43,681 nucleotides of DNA from a virus. The notes under the pieces were generated by a model, which did not search any database, was not told the DNA's origin, and was given only the letters and a program-made list of their open reading frames with translations. The stretch spans positions 1 through 43,681 of IMG/VR virus record IMGVR_UViG_3300025889_000227; one strand, given 5' to 3'. Every line of letters starts with the position of its first letter. Positions within the stretch are counted from its first letter, which is position 1. Positions 1 through 6,699 of this stretch are shown one piece after another. The position numbers were made by a program, and so were the translations under genes.

Positions 1-591
1 GTCCGGAACGCGCGACGCCACGAGGCGCAGGAACCGCGCCTTCAGCGAATGGCCGGTGGCCTCGGCAAGACACTGGCTGCGGGTGGCGTAGCGCAGCGGC
101 AGGCCGGCCACGGTGAAGGACGCAAGCAGGCTGTTCGCGCCCCGCAGATGCGCGGCGATCTGGCCCTTGCGGAAGGAGTCGGACGGAGGGGCAGGCGTCC
201 GATGGGTGACGCTGCCTTGCTGGCCCTCTCCGTCCGTGGCGGCGGCTGGATCATGGTTGACATCGACAGACTGGCCGCCATTGTCTGCGTCGGGGACGCC
301 TGACGATTGGGTGTCGCACTTCATCCGGCCCCCGACGCCGGGCTTCCGTCGCGTGTACCCTCGCACGTCCACGACGGTCGCCCGATCCTCTGCCGCAGCC
401 TTCGCAAGCCGGCGGCGAATGTGATCCCTCAGCGCATCGCCCACGACCTCGCGAAGCAGCGCGCCGTCGTTCCCGATGCGAATGTCGACAAACTCGATGG
501 CGTCATCCAGACGCGGGCCGACCGTATCCAGAGCCTCGCGGACGATGCTGCTGAGCCGCTTCGACGGGCTTTCCGTGCGGGCGATGTTCAT
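1..591 (-). CDS. Uncharacterised phage protein, C-terminus cut by the window edge
   Basis: An open frame runs from ATG at 591 to base 1 without a stop (197 codons), so the gene continues off the left edge. Its start overlaps the SSB stop as ATGA, placing it last among the visible genes of the leftward operon. The first 80 residues are charged and probably helical. A polar linker rich in D, G and S follows at about 95-135. A more compact stretch at 138-197 begins [17 protein letters not shown] do not recognise the family. Its position after SSB, RAD52-like and YqaJ-like genes suggests a recombination or DNA-processing accessory role, but that is context only. Confidence 0.7.
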   Translation of the reverse strand, partial: MNIARTESPSKRLSSIVREALDTVGPRLDDAIEFVDIRIGNDGALLREVVGDALRDHIRRRLAKAAAEDRATVVDVRGYTRRKPGVGGRMKCDTQSSGVPDADNGGQSVDVNHDPAAATDGEGQQGSVTHRTPAPPSDSFRKGQIAAHLRGANSLLASFTVAGLPLRYATRSQCLAEATGHSLKARFLRLVASRVPD

Positions 592-1046
592 GCTCGCACC
601 TCCGGGCTGAACGGGATTTCTCCGTCGTCCAGTTCGTCCGGCTGCCTGCCGCCTCCGGTGCCGCCCGAGTACCCGTCGTCGGACACCGAGCCGTCGCGCT
701 TGCCGTCCAGCAGCGTCAACTCGCCCTTGAAGCGGTTCAGCACGACCTCGGTGGAATACTTCTCGACGCCGGACTGGTCGGTCCACTTGCGCGTCTGCAA
801 CTGCCCCTCCAGGTAGACCTTGGACCCCTTCCGGAGGTACTGCTGTGCGATCTTGCCGGCGTGCTCGTTGAAGATCACGACCCGATGCCACTCCGTCCGT
901 TCCTTGCGCTCGCCCGACGCCTTGTCCTTCCACGTCTCGGAAGTCGCGAGGTTCAGGTGGACGATGGCATCGCCGCTGTTCGTGTTCCTCACCTCGGGAT
1001 CGCGACCAAGCGAGCCGACGAGGATCACCTTGTTGACGCCTGCCAT
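588..1046 (-). CDS. ssb: Single-stranded DNA-binding protein (SSB)
   Basis: A 152-residue protein with a full OB-fold. It opens [19 protein letters not shown] and continues with the typical [20 protein letters not shown] and [19 protein letters not shown] segments. A Gly-rich linker follows at about 122-135, then the acidic tip [13 protein letters not shown] coats ssDNA exposed by exonuclease or at replication forks and recruits partners through that tip. Here six more residues (SPEVRA) follow the IPF, so the tip is not terminal as in bacterial SSB. The gene starts 5 nt after the RAD52-like stop, with a purine-rich GGGGTAAGG ahead of the ATG. The three genes form a recombination set. Confidence 0.95.
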   Translation of the reverse strand: MAGVNKVILVGSLGRDPEVRNTNSGDAIVHLNLATSETWKDKASGERKERTEWHRVVIFNEHAGKIAQQYLRKGSKVYLEGQLQTRKWTDQSGVEKYSTEVVLNRFKGELTLLDGKRDGSVSDDGYSGGTGGGRQPDELDDGEIPFSPEVRA

Positions 1047-1051
1047 GTGCC

Positions 1052-1846
1052 TTACCCCGCCGCCATGATGTTGACCTGAAGTTCGCCTTCACGCTTCGAC
1101 GCCGCCAGCATCAGGTCGTCGTACTTGTCCTCGCTGTGCGCCTTCAGCTTCGCGAGCGCGTCCCTGTTCGCCACGGCCAGCTTGTTGACCTCATCCGGCT
1201 GCACCAGCGCGTTCAGGCACTCGTCGTAGTAGGCGCGGAACTTGGACAGGTTGCCGTCCATCTTCGCCTGCGCGGACGGCCAGTCGAGCGCGCGCTTCCC
1301 GTTGGCCGGTTCCGGCGCCGTGGCGGGCTGCTGGGGCGGCTGCGACCTCGGGGCGGTGGGAACGGGACGGTTGGCGGGGGCGGCCGCCTGCGAGCCTTGG
1401 GCGTTCCTCTGGAGCAGCGCCTTCAGCTTCGGCAGTTCGGTCGGCTTGATGCGGAACGAGCGCCCCATCGGCTCCAGTTCGACCCACGGCGAGTCCAGGT
1501 CGTAGAGGTAGCGGCCGATGCCCCATCGAACGGCGGCGCGCTTCAGCGCATCCGACAGCGCGCCCTTCTCCGCCTCGACGTCGGTATCCCCGGCGCCATC
1601 TGCCTTCCACACCCACTCGTCGCCGACCTTCACGCCGACTTCGCAGACCGTCTTGCCGGTGGTGTGCGTGTAGCGGCATTGCCAGCCGGCCGGCGAGCAC
1701 ACGGCATCGAGGCGGTCCATGACGGCGCGTGCGTCGATGTAGGCGAGCGCCATGCCCTTCTTCTTGTCCTGCGTGGTGCTGCCGACGCGCCACTCGATTT
1801 CGTCGGGCGAGAACGGCGCCCGCAGCTTGTTGAAGTCGATGCTCAT
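1052..1846 (-). CDS. RAD52-family single-strand annealing protein
   Basis: A 264-residue protein starting [13 protein letters not shown] longer frame begins at 1921, but the ATG at 1846 overlaps the upstream stop as ATGA and gives the expected N-terminus. The RAD52/Rad22 signature is clear: [10 protein letters not shown] at 65-74, then [19 protein letters not shown] at 93-111 followed by RYLYDL. The second half is a Pro/Ala/Gln-rich linker and a helical, charged C-terminus, as in other phage members. The family anneals complementary ssDNA, usually on ends resected by a partner exonuclease. That partner is encoded two genes upstream (2028-2831), and SSB follows directly downstream. Confidence 0.88.
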   Translation of the reverse strand: MSIDFNKLRAPFSPDEIEWRVGSTTQDKKKGMALAYIDARAVMDRLDAVCSPAGWQCRYTHTTGKTVCEVGVKVGDEWVWKADGAGDTDVEAEKGALSDALKRAAVRWGIGRYLYDLDSPWVELEPMGRSFRIKPTELPKLKALLQRNAQGSQAAAPANRPVPTAPRSQPPQQPATAPEPANGKRALDWPSAQAKMDGNLSKFRAYYDECLNALVQPDEVNKLAVANRDALAKLKAHSEDKYDDLMLAASKREGELQVNIMAAG

Positions 1847-2031
1847 GCCGCTTCCCTCTTCCCCGGCCGGTGGCTCGCGCACCACTCCAGCCGCTCGATG
1901 GCCCGGTCCAGTTCGTCCCAATCGACAGCGTGTGCCCGCATCGCAAGCGCCACGTTCTCGACGTTGTTGATGTAGCCGTGCAGAGTCCGCAGGATGCGGT
2001 CGGACAGCGCCTTGGCCTCAGCGTCCGTCAT
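1843..2031 (-). CDS. Small hypothetical protein between exonuclease and annealase genes
   Basis: A 62-residue protein (MTDAEAKALSDRILRTL...). The longer frame upstream reads as Arg/Gly-rich out-of-frame sequence, while the ATG at 2031 overlaps the exonuclease stop as ATGA. The protein ends by an ATGA overlap with the RAD52-like gene. It is acidic to neutral and largely helical, with WDELDRAIERLEW near 38-50. I recognise no domain. The tight coupling to both recombination genes suggests co-translation with them and possibly an accessory role. Confidence 0.72.
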   Translation of the reverse strand: MTDAEAKALSDRILRTLHGYINNVENVALAMRAHAVDWDELDRAIERLEWCASHRPGKREAA

Positions 2032-2831
2032 GCGGCACTCCTGATAGACACGGCGCCGTTCTTGGCGCGCTTGACCTGTATGCCGCCCGCGAGGACCAGC
2101 CCCACGTCCTCCGGCAGCACGTCCTTGACCGCCTTCGTGGCGGATGCGTTGCGCTTGGCGGCGTCGACCGTGACGAGCCATTCGTCCAGCGCGACCTGCA
2201 TCTCGCCGCCCCAGTTCGGCGCGTCCGTGGCGAGGTCCACCGTGCGCCACTGGCTCGGCAGCACGGCGACCAGCGGCGCCCCGGCAATCGGAGGCACGTC
2301 GGCGTAGACGCACTGCATGAAGGCGTCAGCGCGCTCGACCATCTCGTTGATGAAGTCCTGATCCCGCGCCAGGTACTCGATGACCGGCTCGCGAGCGCCC
2401 TCGATCATGCTGATGTACGTGCCGGGCGCGTCCGTGCAGTACGCTTGCCACTGGCACTGCGCGTAGTAGCGTTGCAGGATGACGGAACGTTGCTCGAAGC
2501 CGCCGACGTGCTTCGCCTCGACAGGGCATCCGGTGGACGCGCGCCACCCGTCCAGCGTCACGCCGGCCCATTCGATGGCGCTGCACTGGACGAACTCACG
2601 GCGGCGGATGACCGGCTCATCCCAGCGACGTTCGCACCAGTCGAGGTTGAGGTCCTCCGTCGTCTCGCCGAGCCGTAACGCCCACACGCCCGACAGGTCA
2701 TCCTCTTCCCGCCGGCCGGTCATGATCTCCCACAGCGCCAGCATGTCGGCTTCGGAGCCTGTCACCAGCGCCTTGATCCGGCTCCCGGTCAGTTTCATGT
2801 GCCGGGCCGCTTGTTGGTCAGCCGTCAGCAT
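2028..2831 (-). CDS. YqaJ-like (lambda-exonuclease fold) viral recombinase
   Basis: A 267-residue nuclease-like protein. Visible family features are GSEADMLALWE at 25-35, the acidic metal-ligand region TLDGW (D94), and the catalytic E-x-K in PVEAKHVGG (E105, K107), followed by the helix YYAQCQWQAYC at 122-132. This is the pattern of YqaJ/lambda-Exo 5'-3' dsDNA exonucleases, which make 3' ssDNA tails for an annealing protein. A GGAGG lies 6 nt before the ATG at 2831, supporting this start despite a 14-nt overlap with the upstream gene. With the RAD52-like protein and SSB it completes a two-component phage recombination system. Confidence 0.87.
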   Translation of the reverse strand: MLTADQQAARHMKLTGSRIKALVTGSEADMLALWEIMTGRREEDDLSGVWALRLGETTEDLNLDWCERRWDEPVIRRREFVQCSAIEWAGVTLDGWRASTGCPVEAKHVGGFEQRSVILQRYYAQCQWQAYCTDAPGTYISMIEGAREPVIEYLARDQDFINEMVERADAFMQCVYADVPPIAGAPLVAVLPSQWRTVDLATDAPNWGGEMQVALDEWLVTVDAAKRNASATKAVKDVLPEDVGLVLAGGIQVKRAKNGAVSIRSAA

Positions 2832-3150
2832 TGCCGGCCTCCATCTTGGCGATGACGGCGGCGGCGCGGCTAAGGTCGGCGTAGGTGATCTGCGCCGAAT
2901 AGCCGGGGCCGCAGATACCAGCCAAGACCGGGCGGCCTACGCCGGTGTCGAGGCGGCCGTACTCCGCGAACGGCATCAGTGCCTCGACCAGTTCCCGGAA
3001 GCCGATGGCGTCGAGCGCGCCCGACGCTCGCGAAATCTGCCCGCGCCACAGCCTGGGGCACTTGCAGTTCGGGTGCGGGCATGACTTTTGGCAGAGCGCC
3101 TTGGCCGCCGCGTCCTCGGACTTGTGGACGATGGCGTCGAGGTCAGCCAT
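2818..3150 (-). CDS. Hypothetical protein with a Cys cluster
   Basis: A 110-residue protein starting MADLDAIVHKSEDAAAKAL. Residues 20-31 carry four cysteines with a histidine (C20, C24, H26, C29, C31, in CQKSCPHPNCKCPRLW), a likely metal-binding knuckle. The rest (ALDAIGFRELVEALMPFAEYG, and LSRAAAVIAKMEAG near the C-terminus) looks helical. It overlaps its neighbours by 8 nt upstream and 14 nt downstream, so it is translated with the leftward operon. No known family was recognised. Confidence 0.68.
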   Translation of the reverse strand: MADLDAIVHKSEDAAAKALCQKSCPHPNCKCPRLWRGQISRASGALDAIGFRELVEALMPFAEYGRLDTGVGRPVLAGICGPGYSAQITYADLSRAAAVIAKMEAGNADG

Positions 3151-3328
3151 GATCGGCCTCCCGCGCCTTGATCATGGCGTCGGCGAACTCGTAGGCGTCG
3201 CCCGCGTTGTGCGGCTGAAACCCAAGCTCGCTGGTGATCAGCGCCTGCATCGCCATGCCGGCGAACCAGTCGCGGAGGCTGTTGGGGCCGACGAACGCCG
3301 GCCCGTCATGGTCTATCCAATTAGACAT
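3143..3328 (-). CDS. Small hypothetical protein
   Basis: A 61-residue protein, MSNWIDHDGPAFVGPNSLRD and onward. The pattern (short N-terminus, DWFAGMAMQALI, then AYEFADAMIKAREA) matches a class of small phage proteins often seen in early operons, but I can assign no function. It overlaps the next gene by 8 nt and the preceding one by 8 nt. Base composition is like its neighbours. Confidence 0.68.
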   Translation of the reverse strand: MSNWIDHDGPAFVGPNSLRDWFAGMAMQALITSELGFQPHNAGDAYEFADAMIKAREADHG

Positions 3329-3524
3329 TCGCCGGCTTCCTCGGCTCCAGAGTCAGCCGGTCCACCGGAACGACGTAGGTGACGCCATCATCTGCAGGCA
3401 CGCGGGCGCGAAGCGGGCGGCCGGCAGCGCGGATCAGCGACAGGACGTAGCCAGTGGCGCAGCCCTCGATACTCACCCGGTCGCCACGGCGGACGGGATA
3501 GAGAACGAAGACGGTGTCGGTCAT
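3321..3524 (-). CDS. Small hypothetical protein, probably a beta-barrel fold
   Basis: A 67-residue protein (MTDTVFVLYPVRRGDRVSIE...). Alternating hydrophobic residues and the run YVVPVDRLTLEPR suggest a small all-beta domain of KOW or SH3 type, but this is a guess from the pattern. It is coupled to the upstream gene by ATGA (3521-3524) and overlaps the downstream gene by 8 nt. Confidence 0.65.
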   Translation of the reverse strand: MTDTVFVLYPVRRGDRVSIEGCATGYVLSLIRAAGRPLRARVPADDGVTYVVPVDRLTLEPRKPANV

Positions 3525-3772
3525 GTCGTGTTCCTCTCGATGATCGCCTGCGCCCGCTCGTCCGCGTCGTCAGCGGCAAAGCTGGCGTCGTCAGCAATGA
3601 GGTTCGTCTGCCGGATCAGGTCACCCACGGCGTCGCGGCCTTCGTCCGTCTGCGGGGTGACTGCCTTCAAATGCTCGGCGAGCGTGCGGTAGCTGACCGC
3701 CAGATGCCGGAGCGTCTGGCCGTCGGCGGCGTCACGGGCGGCGGCGCGGGCCATCATCTCGGCAAAGGTCAC
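3521..3772 (-). CDS. Small helical hypothetical protein
   Basis: An 83-residue protein, MTFAEMMARAAARDAADGQT and onward. It is Ala/Asp-rich and predicted entirely helical (LRHLAVSYRTLAEHLKAV, DAVGDLIRQTNLIADDASF). There is an ATGA overlap on both sides (3769-3772 and 3521-3524). No family was recognised. The two amphipathic helices would allow self-association. Confidence 0.66.
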   Translation of the reverse strand: MTFAEMMARAAARDAADGQTLRHLAVSYRTLAEHLKAVTPQTDEGRDAVGDLIRQTNLIADDASFAADDADERAQAIIERNTT

Positions 3773-4107
3773 GGGTTGTCCTCCCCGCGGGCCTTGGCGA
3801 GGATGGACGCCGCCCGATTGGCGGCCTCGCGATAAGGCGCTTCCGCATGAACACCTTCGCCCAGCGCGTCGGATGCAAGCAGAAGTTCGGCCAGCGCCTC
3901 ATACAGGTCCGGCGCGGCGGCGATCAGGTGCGCAGTGGCGTTGCGTTGTTCTTCGTCAACAAACTTGGTCCACTCAGCGGCAACATCCATGTTGCCGTCC
4001 TGGCCAACATCGTGACACACGATCTGCATGGCTTCCCATTCGACGGGCTTTGGGTCGAAGCGCTCCAGGAGCCGCCACGGCCCTTTCGGCCACTTCGTCT
4101 CGCTCAT
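3769..4107 (-). CDS. Phage hypothetical protein with the AAAPDLYEAL motif
   Basis: A 112-residue protein starting MSETKWPKGPWRLLERFDPK. A longer frame extends upstream as Arg-rich shadow sequence, and the ATG at 4107 has an ATGA overlap with the preceding gene. The segment NATAHLIAAAPDLYEALAEL (residues 56-75) is a widespread motif of small phage proteins of unknown role, usually preceded as here by a beta-rich N-terminal part containing WP..PW. The C-terminus (PYREAANRAASILAKARGE) is helical. Function is unknown. It is an early leftward operon member. Confidence 0.74.
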   Translation of the reverse strand: MSETKWPKGPWRLLERFDPKPVEWEAMQIVCHDVGQDGNMDVAAEWTKFVDEEQRNATAHLIAAAPDLYEALAELLLASDALGEGVHAEAPYREAANRAASILAKARGEDNP

Positions 4108-4439
4108 GCCGCCCTCCCGAACTGCTCGCACACCGCGCTCACGCACCCGCGCGTCGCCCGGTGCCCGGCCTCGGTATCCCGCAGCATCGCCGCGACCGTC
4201 GCCGGCATGCCCATCGCGTGCGCCGCGCACAGCGCCAGCCGGGCCAGCGCAGCGGCACAGCGGCGGTGGTCGGCGGCCTGATCCAGCCCGCGGCGGCCGG
4301 CGTGGTTGTCGCCCATCTCGATCCGCTCGGCGGCGGCCAAGTGGCCGGAGACGCTGGAGCAGATGACGCCGAACTCCTCGCCGGTGAGCGGCGGCGGCAG
4401 CGGCACGGCGTCGCGCTGGACGTCGGCGTAGGCGGTCAT
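4104..4439 (-). CDS. Hypothetical protein, first gene of the leftward operon
   Basis: A 111-residue protein starting MTAYADVQRDAVPLPPPLTG. In the coding direction GAGG sits 5 nt before the ATG at 4439. Upstream in-frame codons to 4574 give only Arg/Gly-rich sequence, so the shorter form is preferred. The protein is Ala-rich and helical with five cysteines, but these are not spaced as a zinc finger. It is the first gene after the leftward promoter, behind a leader of about 180 nt carrying a strong hairpin. In lambdoid phages this slot often holds an antiterminator, but nothing in this sequence shows that activity. Confidence 0.62.
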   Translation of the reverse strand: MTAYADVQRDAVPLPPPLTGEEFGVICSSVSGHLAAAERIEMGDNHAGRRGLDQAADHRRCAAALARLALCAAHAMGMPATVAAMLRDTEAGHRATRGCVSAVCEQFGRAA

Positions 4440-4482
4440 GGGAACCTCGAAAGCTGCCATCCCGTCCCTGTCTCCCCGGCCG

Positions 4483-4510
4483 CCGGCGAGGCGCGTCAAC
4501 ACCTCGCCGG
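4483..4510 (-). promoter_or_regulatory. Leader hairpin of the leftward operon
   Basis: A perfect 9-bp inverted repeat (CCGGCGAGG and CCTCGCCGG) encloses a 10-nt loop, between the leftward promoter and the first gene. No T-run follows on either strand, so it is not a simple intrinsic terminator. It could be an antitermination or attenuation element, or a leader that stabilises the mRNA. Confidence 0.5.
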
Positions 4511-4586
4511 CCCGTCCGGAAGGAGTCAGCCTTTCGTGGTCTAGTGCGGCCCATCCTGGGCGACTGCGGATCACCGCCAGAGCGGC

Positions 4587-4603
4587 GGGGATACGGTATA
4601 CTT
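4587..4603. promoter_or_regulatory. Left operator-like site
   Basis: Contains ATACGGTATAC (4591-4601), an exact 11-base match, inverted, to the core of the operator-like site at 5298-5314. Over the 17-base footprint 13 positions agree. It lies just downstream of the leftward promoter at 4624-4652, where a bound repressor could block transcription. A looser local palindrome, ATACGGTA with TTACCGCAT, spans 4591-4610. Confidence 0.55.
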
Positions 4604-4623
4604 ACCGCATATGGGTCGGTCGC

Positions 4624-4652
4624 GCAATACGGAACGCATATCATTGCGTCAA
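4624..4652 (-). promoter_or_regulatory. Predicted leftward early promoter
   Basis: On the minus strand, TTGACG (4652-4647), a 17-nt spacer, then TATTGC (4629-4624). An eight-T tract lies directly upstream of the -35 box on that strand and could act as an UP element. Transcription would start near 4617 and run into the recombination operon. The inverted pair CGCAAT/ATTGCG (4623-4628 and 4643-4648) spans the promoter and may be a further protein site. Confidence 0.5.
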
Positions 4653-4669
4653 AAAAAATGCAGGGGCGG

Positions 4670-5257
4670 TCAGGCGCGTTCGACCCAGCGCACGCGGGCG
4701 GCCCAGATCACAATTTCGTCAATCATCGGGGCGGCGTTGTAGCTGATGAGCGTGTAGCGGCCCGGCGTCGAACCAGGGAGCACCTGCTTGAGGTAACGGC
4801 GACCGCCCGGCAGCTCCACCACACATTCGCGGCCGATATGGTCGGCTGCGTCGCCCGGTGTCTCGTAGATCACGCGGTCGCCGGCTCGGTAGGCGGGCAC
4901 CATGCTATCGGTTTGGACGATCAGCCCGCTCCAACCGTCATCGGCGCCAGGTGGCGCTTCGATCTGAGATGATTCGTCGGGGCCGACTGAAGCTGACACA
5001 ACCTCACCGCCACCTTGGATGTACCCTTTAATAGGTATCATCGGACGTCTTCCACCAGCGCCTGTCAAGAGCCATGCGGCCGTGACGCCAAGCCGCTTGG
5101 CATACCGCTCGGCCTGATCCGGCATAAGCGCGCGAGTGCCGTTTTCGTGGCTGGCATAGGTCGGGTATTTCCAGCCGTAGGCGCGCGCGGCAGCCTTCGC
5201 CGTAGGGAAACGTCGCTCCCTCGCACGTTTGAGCCGATCAGCGGGCGTCTCGGACAT
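4670..5257 (-). CDS. CI-like repressor: HTH plus S24 peptidase-type domain
   Basis: A 195-residue protein. The ATG at 5257 (MSETPADRLKRARERR) has AAGGAA placed as a ribosome site. An alternative ATG at 5296 lies inside the operator and promoter region. Residues 5-60 form an XRE-type helix-turn-helix (TAKAAARAYGWKYPTYASHE). Residues 74-195 form a LexA/CI-like S24 domain with the catalytic serine in QTDSMVPAYRAGDRVIYE (S118) and lysine in RRYLKQVL (K157). The usual Ala-Gly or Cys-Gly scissile pair is replaced by Gly-Gly in GYIQGGGEV (about 79-87), so RecA-stimulated self-cleavage may be altered or absent. It should hold both early operons silent during lysogeny and probably regulates itself. 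Confidence 0.9.
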   Translation of the reverse strand: MSETPADRLKRARERRFPTAKAAARAYGWKYPTYASHENGTRALMPDQAERYAKRLGVTAAWLLTGAGGRRPMIPIKGYIQGGGEVVSASVGPDESSQIEAPPGADDGWSGLIVQTDSMVPAYRAGDRVIYETPGDAADHIGRECVVELPGGRRYLKQVLPGSTPGRYTLISYNAAPMIDEIVIWAARVRWVERA

Positions 5258-5295
5258 GGGTATTCCTTTTACGCAGATTCGGTATGCAGAAGGCA

Positions 5296-5324
5296 TTGCG
5301 TATACCGTATGCGCTCGGTATATT
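5296..5324 (+). promoter_or_regulatory. Predicted rightward early promoter, apparently leaderless
   Basis: TTGCGT (5296-5301), a 17-nt spacer, TATATT (5319-5324). The usual start point about 7 nt after the -10 box falls at 5331, one base before the ATG at 5332. No Shine-Dalgarno sequence stands at a workable distance from that ATG. The operator-like palindrome fills most of the spacer, so repressor binding would exclude RNA polymerase. Confidence 0.62.
5298..5314. promoter_or_regulatory. Right operator-like site
   Basis: A 17-base near-perfect palindrome, GCGTATACCGTATGCGC, with arms matching at 7 of 8 positions around a central C. It sits between the -35 and -10 of the rightward promoter. 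Its core recurs inverted at 4591-4601 on the other side of the repressor gene. Half-site-like GGTATGC (5281-5287) and CGGTATAT (5316-5323) nearby may be weaker sites. Confidence 0.6.
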
Positions 5325-5331
5325 GCGGGGT

Positions 5332-5565
5332 ATGACGTTCGGATCGATCCTCGCTCTGTGGCCTACTCTCGTTGCGTTCGCGACGGACGTGGGCATCCCG
5401 TATCAGACCGCTGCCGGGTGGAAGCGGCGCAACTCGATTCCGGCGGATCGCTGGGACGAGGTGCTAGCTGCCGCCCGCAAGGCTGGTGTCGTTCTTACCG
5501 TCGAGCACCTCTATGAGGCGGTGCGGAACAGCAAGGCGACGGCGTTCACCGACGAGGCCGCCTGA
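5332..5565 (+). CDS. Cro-like helix-turn-helix regulator
   Basis: A 77-residue protein starting MTFGSILALWPTLVAFATDV. A frame from 5284 exists, but it begins inside the promoter, so the ATG at 5332 is chosen. Residues 8-33 read as a compact HTH (WPTLVAFATDVGIPYQTAA, then GWKRR) with the recognition helix at about 23-32. IPADRWDEVLAAARKAGV follows, a pattern common in phage Cro-type proteins. Divergent to the repressor and first in the rightward operon, it is the likely antagonist of lysogeny. The mRNA looks leaderless. The stop overlaps the next start as TGATG. Confidence 0.8.
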   Translation: MTFGSILALWPTLVAFATDVGIPYQTAAGWKRRNSIPADRWDEVLAAARKAGVVLTVEHLYEAVRNSKATAFTDEAA

Positions 5566-6227
5566 TGGACGGCATCCCGGCCAACATCTCCGTCGCCCGC
5601 GCTCGCCTGCCGCAGACCTACGAGGCGGCCAAGGTCGCCCTGTCGAACTGCGCCAGCATCGACGAGTGCAAGGACTGGTCCGACCGTGCCGAGGCGCTCG
5701 CGTCCTACGCCAAGCAGGCCGACGACGACACCCTGCGGATCATGGCCGACCGCATCCAGGCCCGCGCCGTGCGGCGGTGCGGGGAACTGCTGAAGCAGGT
5801 GGACGGGCGCGGCGGGGACCAGAGCAAAAAGGGGGGCGCCCCCCTTTTTGCTCGGCGCGAAGCGGCCTCGCAAGCGGGCATGTCGCGCGACCAGCAGCGA
5901 ACCGCCGTCCGCGTCGCGAACGTCCCCGAGCCGACGTTCGAGGCGGCCGTCGAAAGCCCGGCCCCGCCGACCGTGACCAAGCTGGCCGACATGGGCCGTC
6001 AGCGGCGCGAACCAACCCCGCCGCCCCCGACATGGACCCCGCCCGAGGGGTTCCAGGAAGCGACCAAGCTGCTCGGTCGCGTCCGCGACTTCGCTCGGTT
6101 CTGCGCCGCCCACGACCCCGCGTTGGTGGCCGGCGGCGTGATGCCGGGCGAGGCGTCCGACCTGCGACAGCAGGTTTCCACCATCGACGGGTGGCTCGAC
6201 CGCTTCGTCGTCAGCTTGAAAGGTTGA
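5565..6227 (+). CDS. Phage protein with an embedded palindromic insert
   Basis: A 220-residue protein. Residues 1-80 are helical (QTYEAAKVALSNCASIDECK, then QARAVRRCGELLKQVDG). At about 87-97 an insert-like stretch, SKKGGAPLFAR, is encoded by a 32-bp perfect palindrome. The text then resumes with EAASQAGMSRDQQRTAVRVA and PAPPTVTKLADMGRQ, followed by a Pro-rich linker and a helical C-terminus. The flanks resemble phage proteins with a ParB or KorB-like DNA-binding flavour, but I cannot name the family. It overlaps the cro-like stop (TGATG) and is probably regulatory or replication-related. Confidence 0.75.
   Translation: MDGIPANISVARARLPQTYEAAKVALSNCASIDECKDWSDRAEALASYAKQADDDTLRIMADRIQARAVRRCGELLKQVDGRGGDQSKKGGAPLFARREAASQAGMSRDQQRTAVRVANVPEPTFEAAVESPAPPTVTKLADMGRQRREPTPPPPTWTPPEGFQEATKLLGRVRDFARFCAAHDPALVAGGVMPGEASDLRQQVSTIDGWLDRFVVSLKG
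5822..5853. repeat. 32-bp perfect palindrome inside a coding region, terminator-like
   Basis: Left arm GAGCAAAAAGGGGGGC (5822-5837) is followed directly by its exact reverse complement GCCCCCCTTTTTGCTC (5838-5853). A-tract, G6, C6 and T-tract give the shape of a bidirectional intrinsic terminator or a cruciform. It is embedded in frame and encodes KKGGAPLF; the opposite strand encodes nearly the same peptide. Confidence 0.9.
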
Positions 6228-6230
6228 GCC

Positions 6231-6689
6231 GTGAGCGCAGCGAAGTTTGACGAGATGATCGCGGCCAAGGTCGCGCAGTGGGACGCGGAGAGCCGTGATC
6301 TGGAGCCGCGATGGATCACGCACGAAATCTGCAACGAGCACGCCGCCGCGCTGGGCGATGACGATGATGCTGAGTTCTGGCGCCACTTCGCCTATCTCGG
6401 CTGCCGCAAGCTCGTCGGCCGCTACATCGCCAAGCACTTTGGTGACGACGCCAGCAAGGCGGATCGCCAGCCCGCGTTTCCCGGCTTCACGCACGTCCAG
6501 CGCCGCTACGTGGTGGTGAGGGACGACGAGGAGGTGGCCGTGCTCTTGGAGCGGCTGACCGACGAGGAAATCTACGCCAAGGCTTGGGCGATGAGGAGCG
6601 CTGGCCGCTCCTTCATCGAGCACAGCGACGAACTGCTTCGGTTCATGTCTTGGCGGCGCGTGTTCGAGCAGAGCGTGGCGGCAGAGTGA
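6231..6689 (+). CDS. Hypothetical protein, acidic, early operon
   Basis: A 152-residue protein starting at GTG 6231, 3 nt after the preceding stop. It contains EPRWITHEICNEHAAALGDD (24-43), FWRHFAYLGCRKLVGRYIAKH (49-69) and a basic segment FTHVQRRYVVVRD. The mix of helices and one strand-rich patch suggests a winged-helix-sized domain, but no motif is decisive. Function is unknown. The codons match neighbouring genes. Confidence 0.75.
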   Translation: MSAAKFDEMIAAKVAQWDAESRDLEPRWITHEICNEHAAALGDDDDAEFWRHFAYLGCRKLVGRYIAKHFGDDASKADRQPAFPGFTHVQRRYVVVRDDEEVAVLLERLTDEEIYAKAWAMRSAGRSFIEHSDELLRFMSWRRVFEQSVAAE

Positions 6690-6699
6690 GTGCCGCCTG

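Noticed and set aside
4643-4660. CGCAAT/ATTGCG with an A8 tract as a terminator after the repressor gene
   Set aside because: For leftward transcription the T8 comes before the stem, and for rightward transcription the tail is A8, so the geometry is wrong. It fits a promoter with UP element better.
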